A DNA stretch of 64,000 bases from contig NZ_AUHA01000002.1 of assembly GCF_000422945.1 (NCBI RefSeq), positions 434,001-498,000 of the forward strand, read 5' to 3'. The notes under the pieces were generated by a model that saw only the letters and a list, made by a program, of their open reading frames with translations, had not been told where the DNA came from and searched no databases. Shown in pieces: positions 1-9,218 of the stretch. Each line of letters opens with the position of its first letter. The first letter of the stretch is position 1. The DNA is from Daejeonella oryzae DSM 19973 (lineage in GTDB: Bacteria > Bacteroidota > Bacteroidia > Sphingobacteriales > Sphingobacteriaceae). The position numbers were made by a program, and so were the translations under genes.

Positions 1-1791
1 ATCATTTACACTTGCCAAATCAGAGTTTGAAGTATCAAAATAATTAACAGGCATTGCCATAGGCCTGCCGGAAACTGTGTTTTTATAGGATAATGAATAA
101 TTATACGGCAGGTATCTATACCTGAGCTTTACATAGGACTTAATAACTTTTTGCGTTTCTGCATCCCAAAAAACGGGCTCGGGTGCGGCTACAGCAGGAT
201 CTGCATGCGCCCTGAAAATTGGTGTAAAAGCGGCAAACTGCATCCACCGGATGTAGAGTTCTGCATCTTTTTCTCCAAGTGCAAAACCTCCGGCATCAGA
301 ATGCATGTAAGCTATGCCGCTCATGCTCATACCCAGCATAATAGGGATCTGAGCTTTATATCCGCCCCATGACCGGGAAACATCTCCGCTCCAGGGAAAA
401 GTAGAATATCGTTGCATTCCGGCTCCGCCGGATCTGGCCAAATTAAAAACCCGTTGCTGAGGAAAATCCTTTTTATAACCGTCAAAAATTGTTTTTGACC
501 AGATCAATGGATAGACGCTGTGTACGCTTCTTGCTGTTCCATTAATATGTCTGATACTATCGGGATGCTTTTCAGGTTCACCCAAATCACACCACCAACC
601 GGCAACTCCTTCATTAATACGCTGACGGTAAAAATTCCACAAATACTGCTGCGACTTCGGTTTAAAAATATCAATTAAGCCCGAAGCACCGGCCCAGAAA
701 TTACCAATTATGTAATCTTTGCCATCAGCATCTTTAGCCAATAAACTTTTGCTGCTAACTTCGTTAAAGTTGTCTGAAAGCTTAGTTACATAAGTTTGGG
801 TAATAGGGATGGTTTTTAAACCCATACTATTTAATTCAGCCAGCATTTTTTCCGGCTGCGGAAATGAATCGCGACGCCAGTCGTGATTTCCCATTGTTTT
901 CACATCGCCATACCAAAAGAGATCAAGAACTACGGCGTCTAATGGATAACCGGCAGCAATAGTTTTACGTGCGGTTTCTATGGTTTCTGCCGCAGATTTA
1001 TACCCAAATCTGGACTGAATGAAGCCGAGCGCCCATCGGGGCGGCAGGGGTTGTTTTCCACTAAGGGAAGTATATGAATTTAATATCTGATCATTATTTC
1101 CGGCTATTACAAAATATGAGACATTTCCGCTTTGGGTTGAATAACTCAGCTCATCGCTTTTGCTTTTTCCCAGATCAAATAATCCGGCTCCCTGATTTTC
1201 GAAATAGATTGCATATCCTTTGGATGAAATAATAAGCGGTACCGAAACATTCAGATTTTGTTCACCATATGAATATCCATAATGTGGCTGATGATAATTT
1301 TCTAACAAATATCCGCGTCGGTTTACCGGAATCGCCCTTGAACCCGTTCCGGATAAACTTTCTTTATCATCTAACTGAAATGCCAGTCCGTGGATATTTT
1401 CGGAATTGCAGTAATAATTAAGATTTCTGGTAAGTGTTTTTCCAGCTTGATTAAACAGAAGCTGAAGATTATTTTTTGATAATGTTAATTCCAGCGAATC
1501 GGTTTTGAGAATAATTGATTCCGGAGTTTCGCTAACCTTTGCAATACCAGACTGTGGTTTTGAAACCAGTACATATGAAGAATCCGAAAATTCATTTAAG
1601 GCATCTAAATATGTAACCCGTAAAACATTTTGATCATAAGCTGAAATACGGATTTGGCCCGTTTCCGTATTAACCTTTAGATCCTGTCCATCAAAACTAA
1701 AATTTTTATATCCTGTGAAGTAAGTTTTAGACTGGCAAAAGGCTGAGGAGGTGGCTGCTAAGAACAGCGCAAAAAAAATCCTGAATTTCAT
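1..1791 (-). CDS. Glycoside hydrolase family 31 (alpha-glucosidase/xylosidase-like), 3' end outside window
   Basis: The frame is open for 597 codons from ATG 1791 to the window edge, so the C-terminus is missing. It starts with a type I signal peptide (MKFRIFFALFLAATSSAFCQ), pointing to periplasm or surface. An N-terminal beta domain is followed by the GH31 barrel, with the nucleophile motif WWCDLGEP (Asp402) and the acid/base motif FPWSGDVSRSW (Asp470), as in the retaining alpha-glycosidases of this family. The family cleaves terminal alpha-linked glucose or xylose from oligosaccharides; the exact substrate cannot be read here. Family members usually run 700-850 residues, so the C-terminal beta domains lie beyond the window. 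It lies 67 bp downstream of a response regulator on the same strand and may be cotranscribed. No SusC/SusD genes are nearby in the window. Confidence 0.9.
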   Translation of the reverse strand, partial: MKFRIFFALFLAATSSAFCQSKTYFTGYKNFSFDGQDLKVNTETGQIRISAYDQNVLRVTYLDALNEFSDSSYVLVSKPQSGIAKVSETPESIILKTDSLELTLSKNNLQLLFNQAGKTLTRNLNYYCNSENIHGLAFQLDDKESLSGTGSRAIPVNRRGYLLENYHQPHYGYSYGEQNLNVSVPLIISSKGYAIYFENQGAGLFDLGKSKSDELSYSTQSGNVSYFVIAGNNDQILNSYTSLSGKQPLPPRWALGFIQSRFGYKSAAETIETARKTIAAGYPLDAVVLDLFWYGDVKTMGNHDWRRDSFPQPEKMLAELNSMGLKTIPITQTYVTKLSDNFNEVSSKSLLAKDADGKDYIIGNFWAGASGLIDIFKPKSQQYLWNFYRQRINEGVAGWWCDLGEPEKHPDSIRHINGTARSVHSVYPLIWSKTIFDGYKKDFPQQRVFNLARSGGAGMQRYSTFPWSGDVSRSWGGYKAQIPIMLGMSMSGIAYMHSDAGGFALGEKDAELYIRWMQFAAFTPIFRAHADPAVAAPEPVFWDAETQKVIKSYVKLRYRYLPYNYSLSYKNTVSGRPMAMPVNYFDTSNSDLASVND

Positions 1792-1858
1792 GCTCCCAAA
1801 CTACAAAAAAGGAAGTTAAAACTCAGGAATTATATGCCAGAGGCTAATTATTTATATT

Positions 1859-2548
1859 TTATTCGGTCAAAAATTTATATCCGACTCCCCGAATGGTTTG
1901 CAGATAATGTGGCTTGTCCGGATTATCTTCAATTTTCTTACGAAGACGAACAATATGCATATCCAATGTGCGGGTATTAACATCGGAGTTATAACCCCAA
2001 ACTACCATCATCAGCTCATCGCGATTGATAATCTTATTTTCATTTTTAAGAAAATAGAGAAGTATGCGGTTTTCTAAAATAGTCAGCTCCACTTTTTTGC
2101 CATCCTTCACCAAAGAATGGGTATTGGGAAAATGTTCCATGTCACCAAACTTATGTGCTTCCGTTTTTTCGCTATTGATGGCAAACTTCACTTTGTTATC
2201 AATTAAAGCAATCAGCACATCCATATTAAACGGTTTGGTAACATAATCAGAAATGCCAAAACTGTATGCATCAATTTTGTCTACATCCTGTGCTTTTGCT
2301 GTCATCATGATAATGAGGTTATCAAAGCCTTTTTCACGAACAGACTGGCAAACTTCAGAACCTTGTTTTTTAGGAAGCATCCAATCAAGCAAAACGATAT
2401 CTGGCCTTTCAGTCATGATTACTTCTTCAGCCTCTAAACCATCGGCAGCTTCAAAAACGGTATACCCTTCTGACTGTAATCTATGGCTTACCAGGAAACG
2501 AAGATTCTCATCATCTTCAACAACCGCAACTTTTATATCTTTCTGCAT
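1859..2548 (-). CDS. OmpR/PhoB-family response regulator
   Basis: This 229-residue protein has an N-terminal receiver domain (about residues 5-120) with the acidic pair near E11/D12, phosphoacceptor Asp55 in VLLDWMLPK, Thr83 and Lys105 (VTKPF). A C-terminal winged-helix DNA-binding domain (about 130-227) ends in the typical TIRGVGYKF. It is probably a phosphorylation-controlled transcription factor acting with the kinase encoded just upstream, 45 bp away on the same strand. The target genes are unknown; the adjacent S9 peptidase and GH31 genes are candidates by position only. Confidence 0.93.
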   Translation of the reverse strand: MQKDIKVAVVEDDENLRFLVSHRLQSEGYTVFEAADGLEAEEVIMTERPDIVLLDWMLPKKQGSEVCQSVREKGFDNLIIMMTAKAQDVDKIDAYSFGISDYVTKPFNMDVLIALIDNKVKFAINSEKTEAHKFGDMEHFPNTHSLVKDGKKVELTILENRILLYFLKNENKIINRDELMMVVWGYNSDVNTRTLDMHIVRLRKKIEDNPDKPHYLQTIRGVGYKFLTE

Positions 2549-2593
2549 AATTATATTTAACTATTTATCAGTTTCACAATATTATTCTTTTGT

Positions 2594-4276
2594 TTATGCT
2601 ACCGGCAATTCTTCAAAAGGCAAGGCAATTTTAAATTCAGATCCTTTTCCTTCCCGGCTTTTAACAGCAATCGAGCCGTGCATAAAATTGACCAGTTCCT
2701 TACAGAATGCCAATCCCAGTCCTACACTTCCCTGCTGGTTATACTGGCTTTGTATTCTATAAAATTTCTTAAAAATATTCTCTAATTCTTTTTTAGGAAT
2801 TCCGATTCCCTGATCAGTAAATCTGAAAACTAAATTTTTATTAGCTTTTTTTATCAGTATGTGTAGTTCCTTTTTATCAGTTAATGAATATTTATAAGCG
2901 TTATCAATCAAATTTTGAAAAAGACTTCCCAGCAGAACCGGATCCGCTTTAAAATGATCAACTCCCTGTATAGAACAGGTGATATTAAAATGCGGATATT
3001 TCAACTGATAAGCATCTATAAGGTTTTGACAAAAAACTTCAAGATTTATTACTTCCTCTTTAATTTTTATTGCTTTATTTTCAATTTGTGTAAATGATAG
3101 AAGCCTGTTCATCATATCATTTAACTTATCTGCTTCTTCATCAAGAATTTTGCCATAATGATTACGTTCTCTGTCAGAAAGCTGTGAGGCACTTCGAATA
3201 TTATTACCGGCGATCTTAATTACGCTTACTGGAGTCTTAAATTCGTGCGTAAGGTTATTGATAAAATCATATTGAAGCTTAAACAATTTACTGTTAATGT
3301 TGAGGTTACGAAAAATAAGATAGGCTATAAAAACCAGTACTCCATAAATTACCAGCAGGCTTAGTGCAATAGGTAAAAATCTGAAATTTATTTCCCGGGT
3401 TAAATAACTCTTAGAAGAACTGAGATATAATTTGTAATCTGAAAAAGCACCAGGCAGGGGAATATCTGTACTAATCAGTTCAGGATTGTTTTCCAATGAC
3501 TCATAAACCAGTGGTTTAATGATTATATGCTGATATAATTCAGGATGCGTGTTTTTAATTATGAAACTGTAAGGATTTAGATGAAAAGTCATCAGATCTT
3601 GTTCATATACCAGCGAAGGTGGTTGCTCCTTAAACATCAGATCTTTAAAAACCCGTAAATCTTCCCTACGGGGAATACTCATATACGTGATTTTTCTGGC
3701 GGTTACGCTGTAAAAAATATTGTACCGGTCATTATCGTTTAGCGCCTGACTTGTATCTGCAGATTCAATAAATCCGGCAAATTTCATAGCCATTTTATTA
3801 AATTCATCTGAAGTTTTAAGCGATAACGTATTAGGTAAAATATTTTTAAACAGGAGGATAGAATCTGCCGATACTTTCTTACCAAACTGGTACACTGCTT
3901 TTGGTCCCAAAGAGAAATTATTGACCCGTAAACCGTCGGCAATTTTATGGTTGCTAATTCCGGCATCGTAAAAAACAATTCGTTCTACAAAGGGAAATTT
4001 TAAAAATACAGTATCAGAATATTTTCTTGCCGACGCTGAATCTAAAAATCCCTGGTAAAAAGATATTTCGGGAATTTTATTCTGAAAAAAATCATTGTAG
4101 GGGTTTGCCACTTCCTCTAATACATTAATTTTTTGAGAAATGAATTCATTTTCTACATTTTTTCTGGTCAGATTATAAGCCAGCAACATGGCTACAATTA
4201 ATGAAACAGAAATAAGTATCAGAAAAGTAACTACTAAAGAAAAGTTCTTGCGGTAAAGCTGTTTTCGCTCGTCCAT
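2594..4276 (-). CDS. Membrane sensor histidine kinase
   Basis: This 560-residue kinase has transmembrane helices at about residues 13-34 and 301-323, which enclose a periplasmic sensing region of about 265 residues with no recognised fold. The cytoplasmic part has a HisKA dimerisation helix with phospho-His344 (NLTHEFKTP) and a HATPase domain with the N box (NLIDNAYKYS), G1 box (DQGIGIP) and G2 box (GSVGLGLAFCKEL). It should autophosphorylate and pass phosphate to the response regulator encoded 45 bp downstream. Its start lies 3 bp after the stop of the S9 peptidase gene, so peptidase, kinase and regulator look like one transcript. Confidence 0.93.
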   Translation of the reverse strand: MDERKQLYRKNFSLVVTFLILISVSLIVAMLLAYNLTRKNVENEFISQKINVLEEVANPYNDFFQNKIPEISFYQGFLDSASARKYSDTVFLKFPFVERIVFYDAGISNHKIADGLRVNNFSLGPKAVYQFGKKVSADSILLFKNILPNTLSLKTSDEFNKMAMKFAGFIESADTSQALNDNDRYNIFYSVTARKITYMSIPRREDLRVFKDLMFKEQPPSLVYEQDLMTFHLNPYSFIIKNTHPELYQHIIIKPLVYESLENNPELISTDIPLPGAFSDYKLYLSSSKSYLTREINFRFLPIALSLLVIYGVLVFIAYLIFRNLNINSKLFKLQYDFINNLTHEFKTPVSVIKIAGNNIRSASQLSDRERNHYGKILDEEADKLNDMMNRLLSFTQIENKAIKIKEEVINLEVFCQNLIDAYQLKYPHFNITCSIQGVDHFKADPVLLGSLFQNLIDNAYKYSLTDKKELHILIKKANKNLVFRFTDQGIGIPKKELENIFKKFYRIQSQYNQQGSVGLGLAFCKELVNFMHGSIAVKSREGKGSEFKIALPFEELPVA

Positions 4277-4279
4277 TTT

Positions 4280-6166
4280 CTAATTACTTTTTTTTAAGTT
4301 TCTACCCAGAAACGCTTCCAGCTCTTTATAAAATTCAATTTTATTTTCCTGTTTATTAAAAAAATGCCCTTCTTCTTCTTTTAAAATGTAGGTAACAGGG
4401 ATCTGCTTCTTTTTTAATTCTTTAACAAACTGGTTGGTTTCGTTCACATTTACACGCGGATCTTTTGAACCCTGGGCAATTAATACCGGAACTTTAATTT
4501 TATCGGTATGAAAAATCGGAGAACTGTTTCTGAAATAATCTCCATCCTTTTCCGGATTACCCACCATTTCAAAATACATTTTTTGATAAGGCTTATAAAA
4601 GGGCGGAATTCCTTTTAAATAAGTAAATAGATTGATCAAACCCGAATAGGAAGCTCCGCAGGCGTACAAGTTAGAATTAAAGCACAAACCGTGAAGAGCC
4701 GAAAATCCGCCAAAGCTTCCGCCATAAATAGCAATCCGCTGTGGATCTGCAATTTTTGACCTGATTAACCATTTGGTTCCATCTGTAATATCTTCCTGTA
4801 TTTTGCCGCCCCACTGTTTAAAACCTGCAATCCAGAAGGCTTTGCCATAACCGGTTGAACCGCGGTAATTAAGCTGAAGAACACCGTATCCCCGGTTGGC
4901 TAAAAATTGAACTTCGGCATTGTATCCCCATGAATTTCGTGATGATGGACCTCCATGAGGAATTACTACGAACGGTAAATTTGATACTTCCTTCGTATTA
5001 GGGAGTGTTAAATATCCGTTAATGATTATTCCGTCGCGGGTTTTAAAACTTATAGGTTTCATTTCACATAACAGTTCCTTTTTTAAAGAGGAATTTACAT
5101 CACTTAATTTTGTAAGCTTATTAGCTGCTTTAGTGTATAAGTAATATGTTCCCGGATTACGGTCTGTATAGGTGCGCACAATAAAATTATTTTCAGAAGA
5201 ATCCCGGTCGGTAATTCTGATTTCAGTATTTGGTAACTGCTGTTCAATTAGCTGGTACATCTCTTTTATATCTGCATCCAAATAATAACGTTGCTTCTTC
5301 CAGGTTTCATACCCGGCATATTCCAGTTTATTTTTCAATTTAGAAATAACACCGTCAGTAACATCTACCTCCGGATGAGAATAAATTACACGTACTTCTC
5401 TTCCGGTCTTACAGTCAAATTCTACCAGTGTCATCCGATCTGTATTTTGATTTGAAAGTGCGAAAATGGATGAGTTTTTACTGAATCCCAGAGGAGCTAT
5501 TGTAGTTTTAAAATTATTTTTAAGCACCTTCTTAAATTCTTCTTTCTCAGATTCCCGATACAGCAAAGTTTCATCTACGCCATCACTGGCGACGGCCATG
5601 CGCAGTTTCCCTTTAGAATCTGCATACCAATTAGTTATATTCCCGGGATTTTTTACAAGCAAAGTAAGCTTTGCATTTTTTATGTTTAGCCGGTAAGGAT
5701 CGAAAACCGTAGAATCTCTGGTATTTAAAGCAATTAAAATTTCATTATTAATTGCTCTTTCATAACTGATAAGGCTAATTCTGGTTTTTTTATAAGATAT
5801 CAAATTACGGGTATTTTTGCCATTTCGCTCCACCGCATACAAAGCCGGATCTTCATCTGCATCGTAATTTTTAAGATAGAGGATTTCATTATTATCGGCC
5901 CAGAAGTAATAAGCAATATTACGAACAGTATCTGCCGTGAGCTGTGTTACATCTTTGCCATCAATAGTTTGTACAAAAATATTGAGCCGGTTGTGAAAAG
6001 GCTTTAAATATGAAATATATTTACCATCCGGTGAAATTGAAAAAGCTGTTTTTTCGGGATTTTTAAAAAAATCCTGCAGGGCAACCTGTTTAACCTTTTC
6101 CTCCTGCTTGCAAGCTGAAAAAATTATTGTACTTAATATCAAAAAATACCTGGCGAGTTTCAGCAT
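4280..6166 (-). CDS. S9 family (prolyl oligopeptidase-like) serine peptidase, lipoprotein
   Basis: This 628-residue lipoprotein starts at ATG 6166; TTG codons lie just upstream but this ATG fits best. The leader ends in a lipobox-like STIIFSAC, so Cys19 is likely lipidated and the enzyme faces the periplasm. An N-terminal WD40-like beta-propeller (about residues 30-370) is followed by an alpha/beta-hydrolase domain with catalytic Ser484 (YGGSFGGFS), Asp569 (QGSKDPRV) and His601 (EEGHFF). Family members are dipeptidyl or acylaminoacyl peptidases that degrade short peptides. It heads a tight operon with a histidine kinase and a response regulator. A possible -7 box lies at 6178-6185. Confidence 0.9.
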   Translation of the reverse strand: MLKLARYFLILSTIIFSACKQEEKVKQVALQDFFKNPEKTAFSISPDGKYISYLKPFHNRLNIFVQTIDGKDVTQLTADTVRNIAYYFWADNNEILYLKNYDADEDPALYAVERNGKNTRNLISYKKTRISLISYERAINNEILIALNTRDSTVFDPYRLNIKNAKLTLLVKNPGNITNWYADSKGKLRMAVASDGVDETLLYRESEKEEFKKVLKNNFKTTIAPLGFSKNSSIFALSNQNTDRMTLVEFDCKTGREVRVIYSHPEVDVTDGVISKLKNKLEYAGYETWKKQRYYLDADIKEMYQLIEQQLPNTEIRITDRDSSENNFIVRTYTDRNPGTYYLYTKAANKLTKLSDVNSSLKKELLCEMKPISFKTRDGIIINGYLTLPNTKEVSNLPFVVIPHGGPSSRNSWGYNAEVQFLANRGYGVLQLNYRGSTGYGKAFWIAGFKQWGGKIQEDITDGTKWLIRSKIADPQRIAIYGGSFGGFSALHGLCFNSNLYACGASYSGLINLFTYLKGIPPFYKPYQKMYFEMVGNPEKDGDYFRNSSPIFHTDKIKVPVLIAQGSKDPRVNVNETNQFVKELKKKQIPVTYILKEEEGHFFNKQENKIEFYKELEAFLGRNLKKSN

Positions 6167-6177
6167 CAACAATTTAT

Positions 6178-6185
6178 CAAATTTA
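6178..6185 (-). promoter_or_regulatory. Candidate Bacteroidota -7 box for the S9 peptidase operon
   Basis: The minus strand reads TAAATTTG, matching the TAnnTTTG consensus of the Bacteroidota housekeeping sigma factor. It lies 11 nt before the ATG at 6166. No clear -33 TTTG was found at the expected distance, so this is a match to half a promoter. If used, it gives a leader of only a few bases. Confidence 0.4.
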
Positions 6186-6417
6186 TACGCATCAGAAAAA
6201 ATAACTAATTAAAATTTCCAGTAATTACTTTCAATAGTTAAAAAAAGCTTCCTAAATAACGAAAGTAAATCTTGTTAAATTACTAAATTGAAAAACAGAT
6301 CAATGTTATTAGTGCGTAACATTTAAAATACACGGTTGATGAGTCTTAAAAATCAGCGAAATAGGTAATTTTAAACATTCCACAAATTCATTGTAAATGA
6401 CCAATAAAGGTTTTCAA

Positions 6418-8226
6418 ATGAGGAATCTACTGATTTTTATACTCTTCTTTTTAATATCAAATCTATCTGCTGCTCAGCAAAGTAACTCTGAAGCCTTAGC
6501 CGCTCACTATTTTCAAAATGGAGAATATGATAAAGCTGTAGTTATATACGAGGATCTGTATAAAAAGAGCAGAAACTCCAATTATTATGACCCTTATTTT
6601 ACATGTTTACTGAGACTTAAAAAATACGATGCCGCTGAACAGCTCACACGTAAACTCCAGAAATTAAATCCTCAAAATTATACGTACCCTGTTGACTTAG
6701 GAAGAATTTCTCTGGAAAAAGGTGAAAAAGAGAATGCTGAATATTTGTTTAATAGCCTGATAAAAAATCTCCCTAAAAATGAATTTGCTATTCGAGATCT
6801 GGCTACAAATTTTTACAGGGCAGAAGCGTATGATCTTTCAATTAAAACCTTTCTGGCGGGCCGAAAATTATTGAATGATGAAAAATCATTCGGCTTTGAC
6901 CTTATCAGTTTATATCGATATCGAAAGGATAAGCTGATGCTCATGAATGAATATATCACCATGCTTGAGAGTACTCCAGAAATTTTAACGCAGGCTCAAA
7001 ATTCACTCGCAAATTTACTTGAGGAGCCATCGGATTATGAAATCTTAAAAACATCTCTGCTGCGGCGTATTCAAAAAGATCCACAAAATGTTTCTTATAC
7101 CGAGTTTTTAGTTTGGGTGTATATTCAGCAGAAGGAGTTTAGCATGGCCGTTAAACAATCTCTCGCATTAGACCGGCGATTGAAAGAAGACGGAGAAAGG
7201 GTATTTGAATTATCGCGAATTTTAACGGGCAATATGGCTTATGAACAGGCTATTGAAGCTTTGGAATATCTGGCTCAAAAAGGTGAAGAAAGCCGGTATT
7301 ACCTGCCGTCTAAAATAGATCTGTTAAATTTAAAAACCAAAATGCTCACAACAGGCAAATTCAGCCAGGAAGAGCTGCTTAATCTGGAAAAAGATTATGA
7401 ATATTTACTGGATAAATTCGGGCGTAATTCAGGAACCTCTTTTGCTATCAGGCAGCTTGCATCTTTGCAGGCTTATTATCTTAAAAAACCACAGGCTGCA
7501 ATTACAGAATTAGAAAATCTGCTGGATTTACCGGCATTGAACTCTCTGGTTATTGCTAAAGCTAAACTTGAACTGGGGGATATATTTATATTATCCGGAG
7601 AGGTGTGGGATGCAGCTCTTATTTACGGGCAAGTTGAAAAGCAGTTTGCTAATGAGCCATCAGGCCAGGAAGCTAAATTTAAAAACGCCCGACTATCCTA
7701 TTTTCAAGGCGATTTTTTGTGGGCAAAAGCCCAGCTTGATGTTTTAAAAGCATCCACTTCGCAACTATTTGCAAATGATGCTTTAAATTTAAGATTGCTT
7801 ATTACAGATAATTTGCAAAATGAAGCAGATACCAATGCGTTAAAAATGTACGCACAAGCTGACCTGCTGATTTTTAAAAACCAATCTGATCCTGCACTAC
7901 TCATACTTGACAGCATTGAAAGTAAATTTCCGGGCAACTCCTTAACTGACGATATTTTAATGTCGAAAGCCAAAATACACATTACCAAAAATGAATTTAA
8001 ACCGGCTGTTGCTGAGCTTCAAAAAATATATGATAATTTCTCCTTTGATCTTTGGGCAGATGATGCAATTTTTATGCTTGCCGATCTGAATGAAAATAAA
8101 TTAAATCAGCCGGAGAAAGCAAAAATCCTGTATCAAAAAATTATTAGCGATTACCCGGGGAGCTTATTTGTAATCGAGGCCCGAAAACGCTTTAGAAATC
8201 TGCGTGGGGATTCGGCTGGATCGTAA
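6418..8226 (+). CDS. Secreted TPR-repeat protein
   Basis: I chose ATG 6418 because it is followed directly by a signal peptide (MRNLLIFILFFLISNLSAAQ) and preceded by AAAGG seven bases upstream; an ATG 21 bp earlier only adds a polar extension. The mature protein of about 580 residues is almost entirely helical tetratricopeptide-like repeats, for example FQNGEYDKAVVIYEDLYKK near the start, and further TPR/Sel1-type repeats near the C-terminus resembling outer-membrane assembly factors such as YbgF or BamD. TPR proteins are scaffolds, so this is probably a periplasmic protein-protein interaction factor. No enzymatic domain is seen. The gene is divergent from the S9 peptidase operon. Confidence 0.82.
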   Translation: MRNLLIFILFFLISNLSAAQQSNSEALAAHYFQNGEYDKAVVIYEDLYKKSRNSNYYDPYFTCLLRLKKYDAAEQLTRKLQKLNPQNYTYPVDLGRISLEKGEKENAEYLFNSLIKNLPKNEFAIRDLATNFYRAEAYDLSIKTFLAGRKLLNDEKSFGFDLISLYRYRKDKLMLMNEYITMLESTPEILTQAQNSLANLLEEPSDYEILKTSLLRRIQKDPQNVSYTEFLVWVYIQQKEFSMAVKQSLALDRRLKEDGERVFELSRILTGNMAYEQAIEALEYLAQKGEESRYYLPSKIDLLNLKTKMLTTGKFSQEELLNLEKDYEYLLDKFGRNSGTSFAIRQLASLQAYYLKKPQAAITELENLLDLPALNSLVIAKAKLELGDIFILSGEVWDAALIYGQVEKQFANEPSGQEAKFKNARLSYFQGDFLWAKAQLDVLKASTSQLFANDALNLRLLITDNLQNEADTNALKMYAQADLLIFKNQSDPALLILDSIESKFPGNSLTDDILMSKAKIHITKNEFKPAVAELQKIYDNFSFDLWADDAIFMLADLNENKLNQPEKAKILYQKIISDYPGSLFVIEARKRFRNLRGDSAGS

Positions 8227-8266
8227 CTGATCTTTCTTTACATTCTACCAAAGATGTTTAAAAAAC

Positions 8267-8274
8267 TATCTTTG
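8267..8274 (+). promoter_or_regulatory. Candidate -7 box (TATCTTTG) next to the DUF4286 start codon
   Basis: TATCTTTG matches TAnnTTTG exactly and ends only four bases before the ATG at 8279. Transcription from it would begin at or next to the start codon, giving a leaderless or nearly leaderless mRNA. The -33 element is not evident. Confidence 0.45.
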
Positions 8275-8278
8275 TATC

Positions 8279-8581
8279 ATGATATTATACAACGTAACGA
8301 CCATCCTGGATGAAGAAATCCAACATGAGTGGTTAACATGGATGCAAGATCAGCATATAGCCGACATGATGGCAACTTCCTGTTTTGTATCTCACAGAAT
8401 ACTTAAAGTTATTGATTCACCTAATGAAGGTGTAACCTATTGCATGCAGTATACTGCTGAAAACCGCGAAAAATATGAGGAATACAAATCCAAATATGCT
8501 CCGGAAATTCAGGCTTCTTTTCCTCAAAAGTTCGCCAATAAGTTTGTTATTTACCGCTCTCTAATGGAATTTGTTGATTAG
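8279..8581 (+). CDS. DUF4286 family protein
   Basis: This 100-residue cytosolic protein resembles the DUF4286 family, which is common in Bacteroidota: a ferredoxin-like fold beginning with a beta strand (MILYNVTTIL), a conserved segment EEIQHEWLTWMQDQHI, and the motif ATSCFVSHRIL. No catalytic residues are known for the family and its function is unknown. Its stop is one base before the rfbC start, so the two genes are probably translated from the same message. Confidence 0.85.
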   Translation: MILYNVTTILDEEIQHEWLTWMQDQHIADMMATSCFVSHRILKVIDSPNEGVTYCMQYTAENREKYEEYKSKYAPEIQASFPQKFANKFVIYRSLMEFVD

Positions 8582-8582
8582 T

Positions 8583-9137
8583 ATGAAATTTATAGAAACC
8601 GAGCTTAAAGATGCCTTAATTATAGAACCAAAAATATGGAAGGATGACCGGGGTTATTTTTATGAAAGCTTCAGCAAAAAATTATTTAAAGATGCGGGTA
8701 TTGATGTAGATTTTGTTCAGGATAATCAGTCTCTTTCGCAACCGGGTACCTTACGTGGTTTGCATGCCCAGGCTCCCCCGTTTGCGCAGGGAAAATTAGT
8801 CAGGGTTATACAGGGAAAAGCTTTAGATGTTATTGTTGATGCCCGTACAAATTCTGCTACTTTCGGCAAACACCTAAGCGTTGAATTGAGCGGAGAAAAT
8901 CATCGTTTATTTTGGGTGCCTCCCGGATTTCTACATGGCTTTGTAACGCTTGAAGAGAATACAATTTTCAGCTATAAGGTAACCAACCTTTATAATAAAG
9001 AATCAGAAATTGGTGTCATCTGGAACGACCCAACCCTAAATATTGATTGGCAAATTAATCCGGATCAGGTTATTTTGTCTGAAAAAGATAAAACTCTGCC
9101 CACCTTTAAAGATTTTGAGAGCCCTTTTAACTTATAA
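8583..9137 (+). CDS. rfbC: dTDP-4-dehydrorhamnose 3,5-epimerase
   Basis: This 184-residue cupin epimerase converts dTDP-4-keto-6-deoxyglucose to dTDP-4-keto-rhamnose in dTDP-L-rhamnose synthesis. The visible motifs are DDRGYFYESF, TLRGLHAQ with the catalytic His61, WVPPGFLHGF, Tyr131 in FSYKVTNLY, and WNDPTLNIDW. The start at 8583 is preferred over an upstream in-frame codon because it begins the family's MKFIET-type N-terminus and follows the DUF4286 stop by one base. The other rml genes (rmlA, rmlB, rmlD) are not in this window, so the gene is isolated here. A strong terminator follows. Confidence 0.93.
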   Translation: MKFIETELKDALIIEPKIWKDDRGYFYESFSKKLFKDAGIDVDFVQDNQSLSQPGTLRGLHAQAPPFAQGKLVRVIQGKALDVIVDARTNSATFGKHLSVELSGENHRLFWVPPGFLHGFVTLEENTIFSYKVTNLYNKESEIGVIWNDPTLNIDWQINPDQVILSEKDKTLPTFKDFESPFNL

Positions 9138-9154
9138 AAGTTTCCAGCCGATAA

Positions 9155-9197
9155 AATAATAAAGGCGATGAATAAAATATTCATCGCCTTTATTATT
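9155..9197. terminator. Bidirectional terminator between rfbC and the OmpA-like gene
   Basis: Two 19-base arms pair perfectly (9155-9173 with 9179-9197) around a five-base loop. The core is AAAGGCGATGAAT, and A/T tracts on both flanks provide U-runs in either direction. It sits between convergent genes and can end both transcripts. Confidence 0.88.
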
Positions 9198-9218
9198 AAA
9201 AGGTTATCCCGAATGACT

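Noticed and set aside
151-372. Plus-strand frame in the GH31 gene
   Set aside because: It lies opposite the conserved GH31 catalytic region, which is clearly coding on the minus strand.
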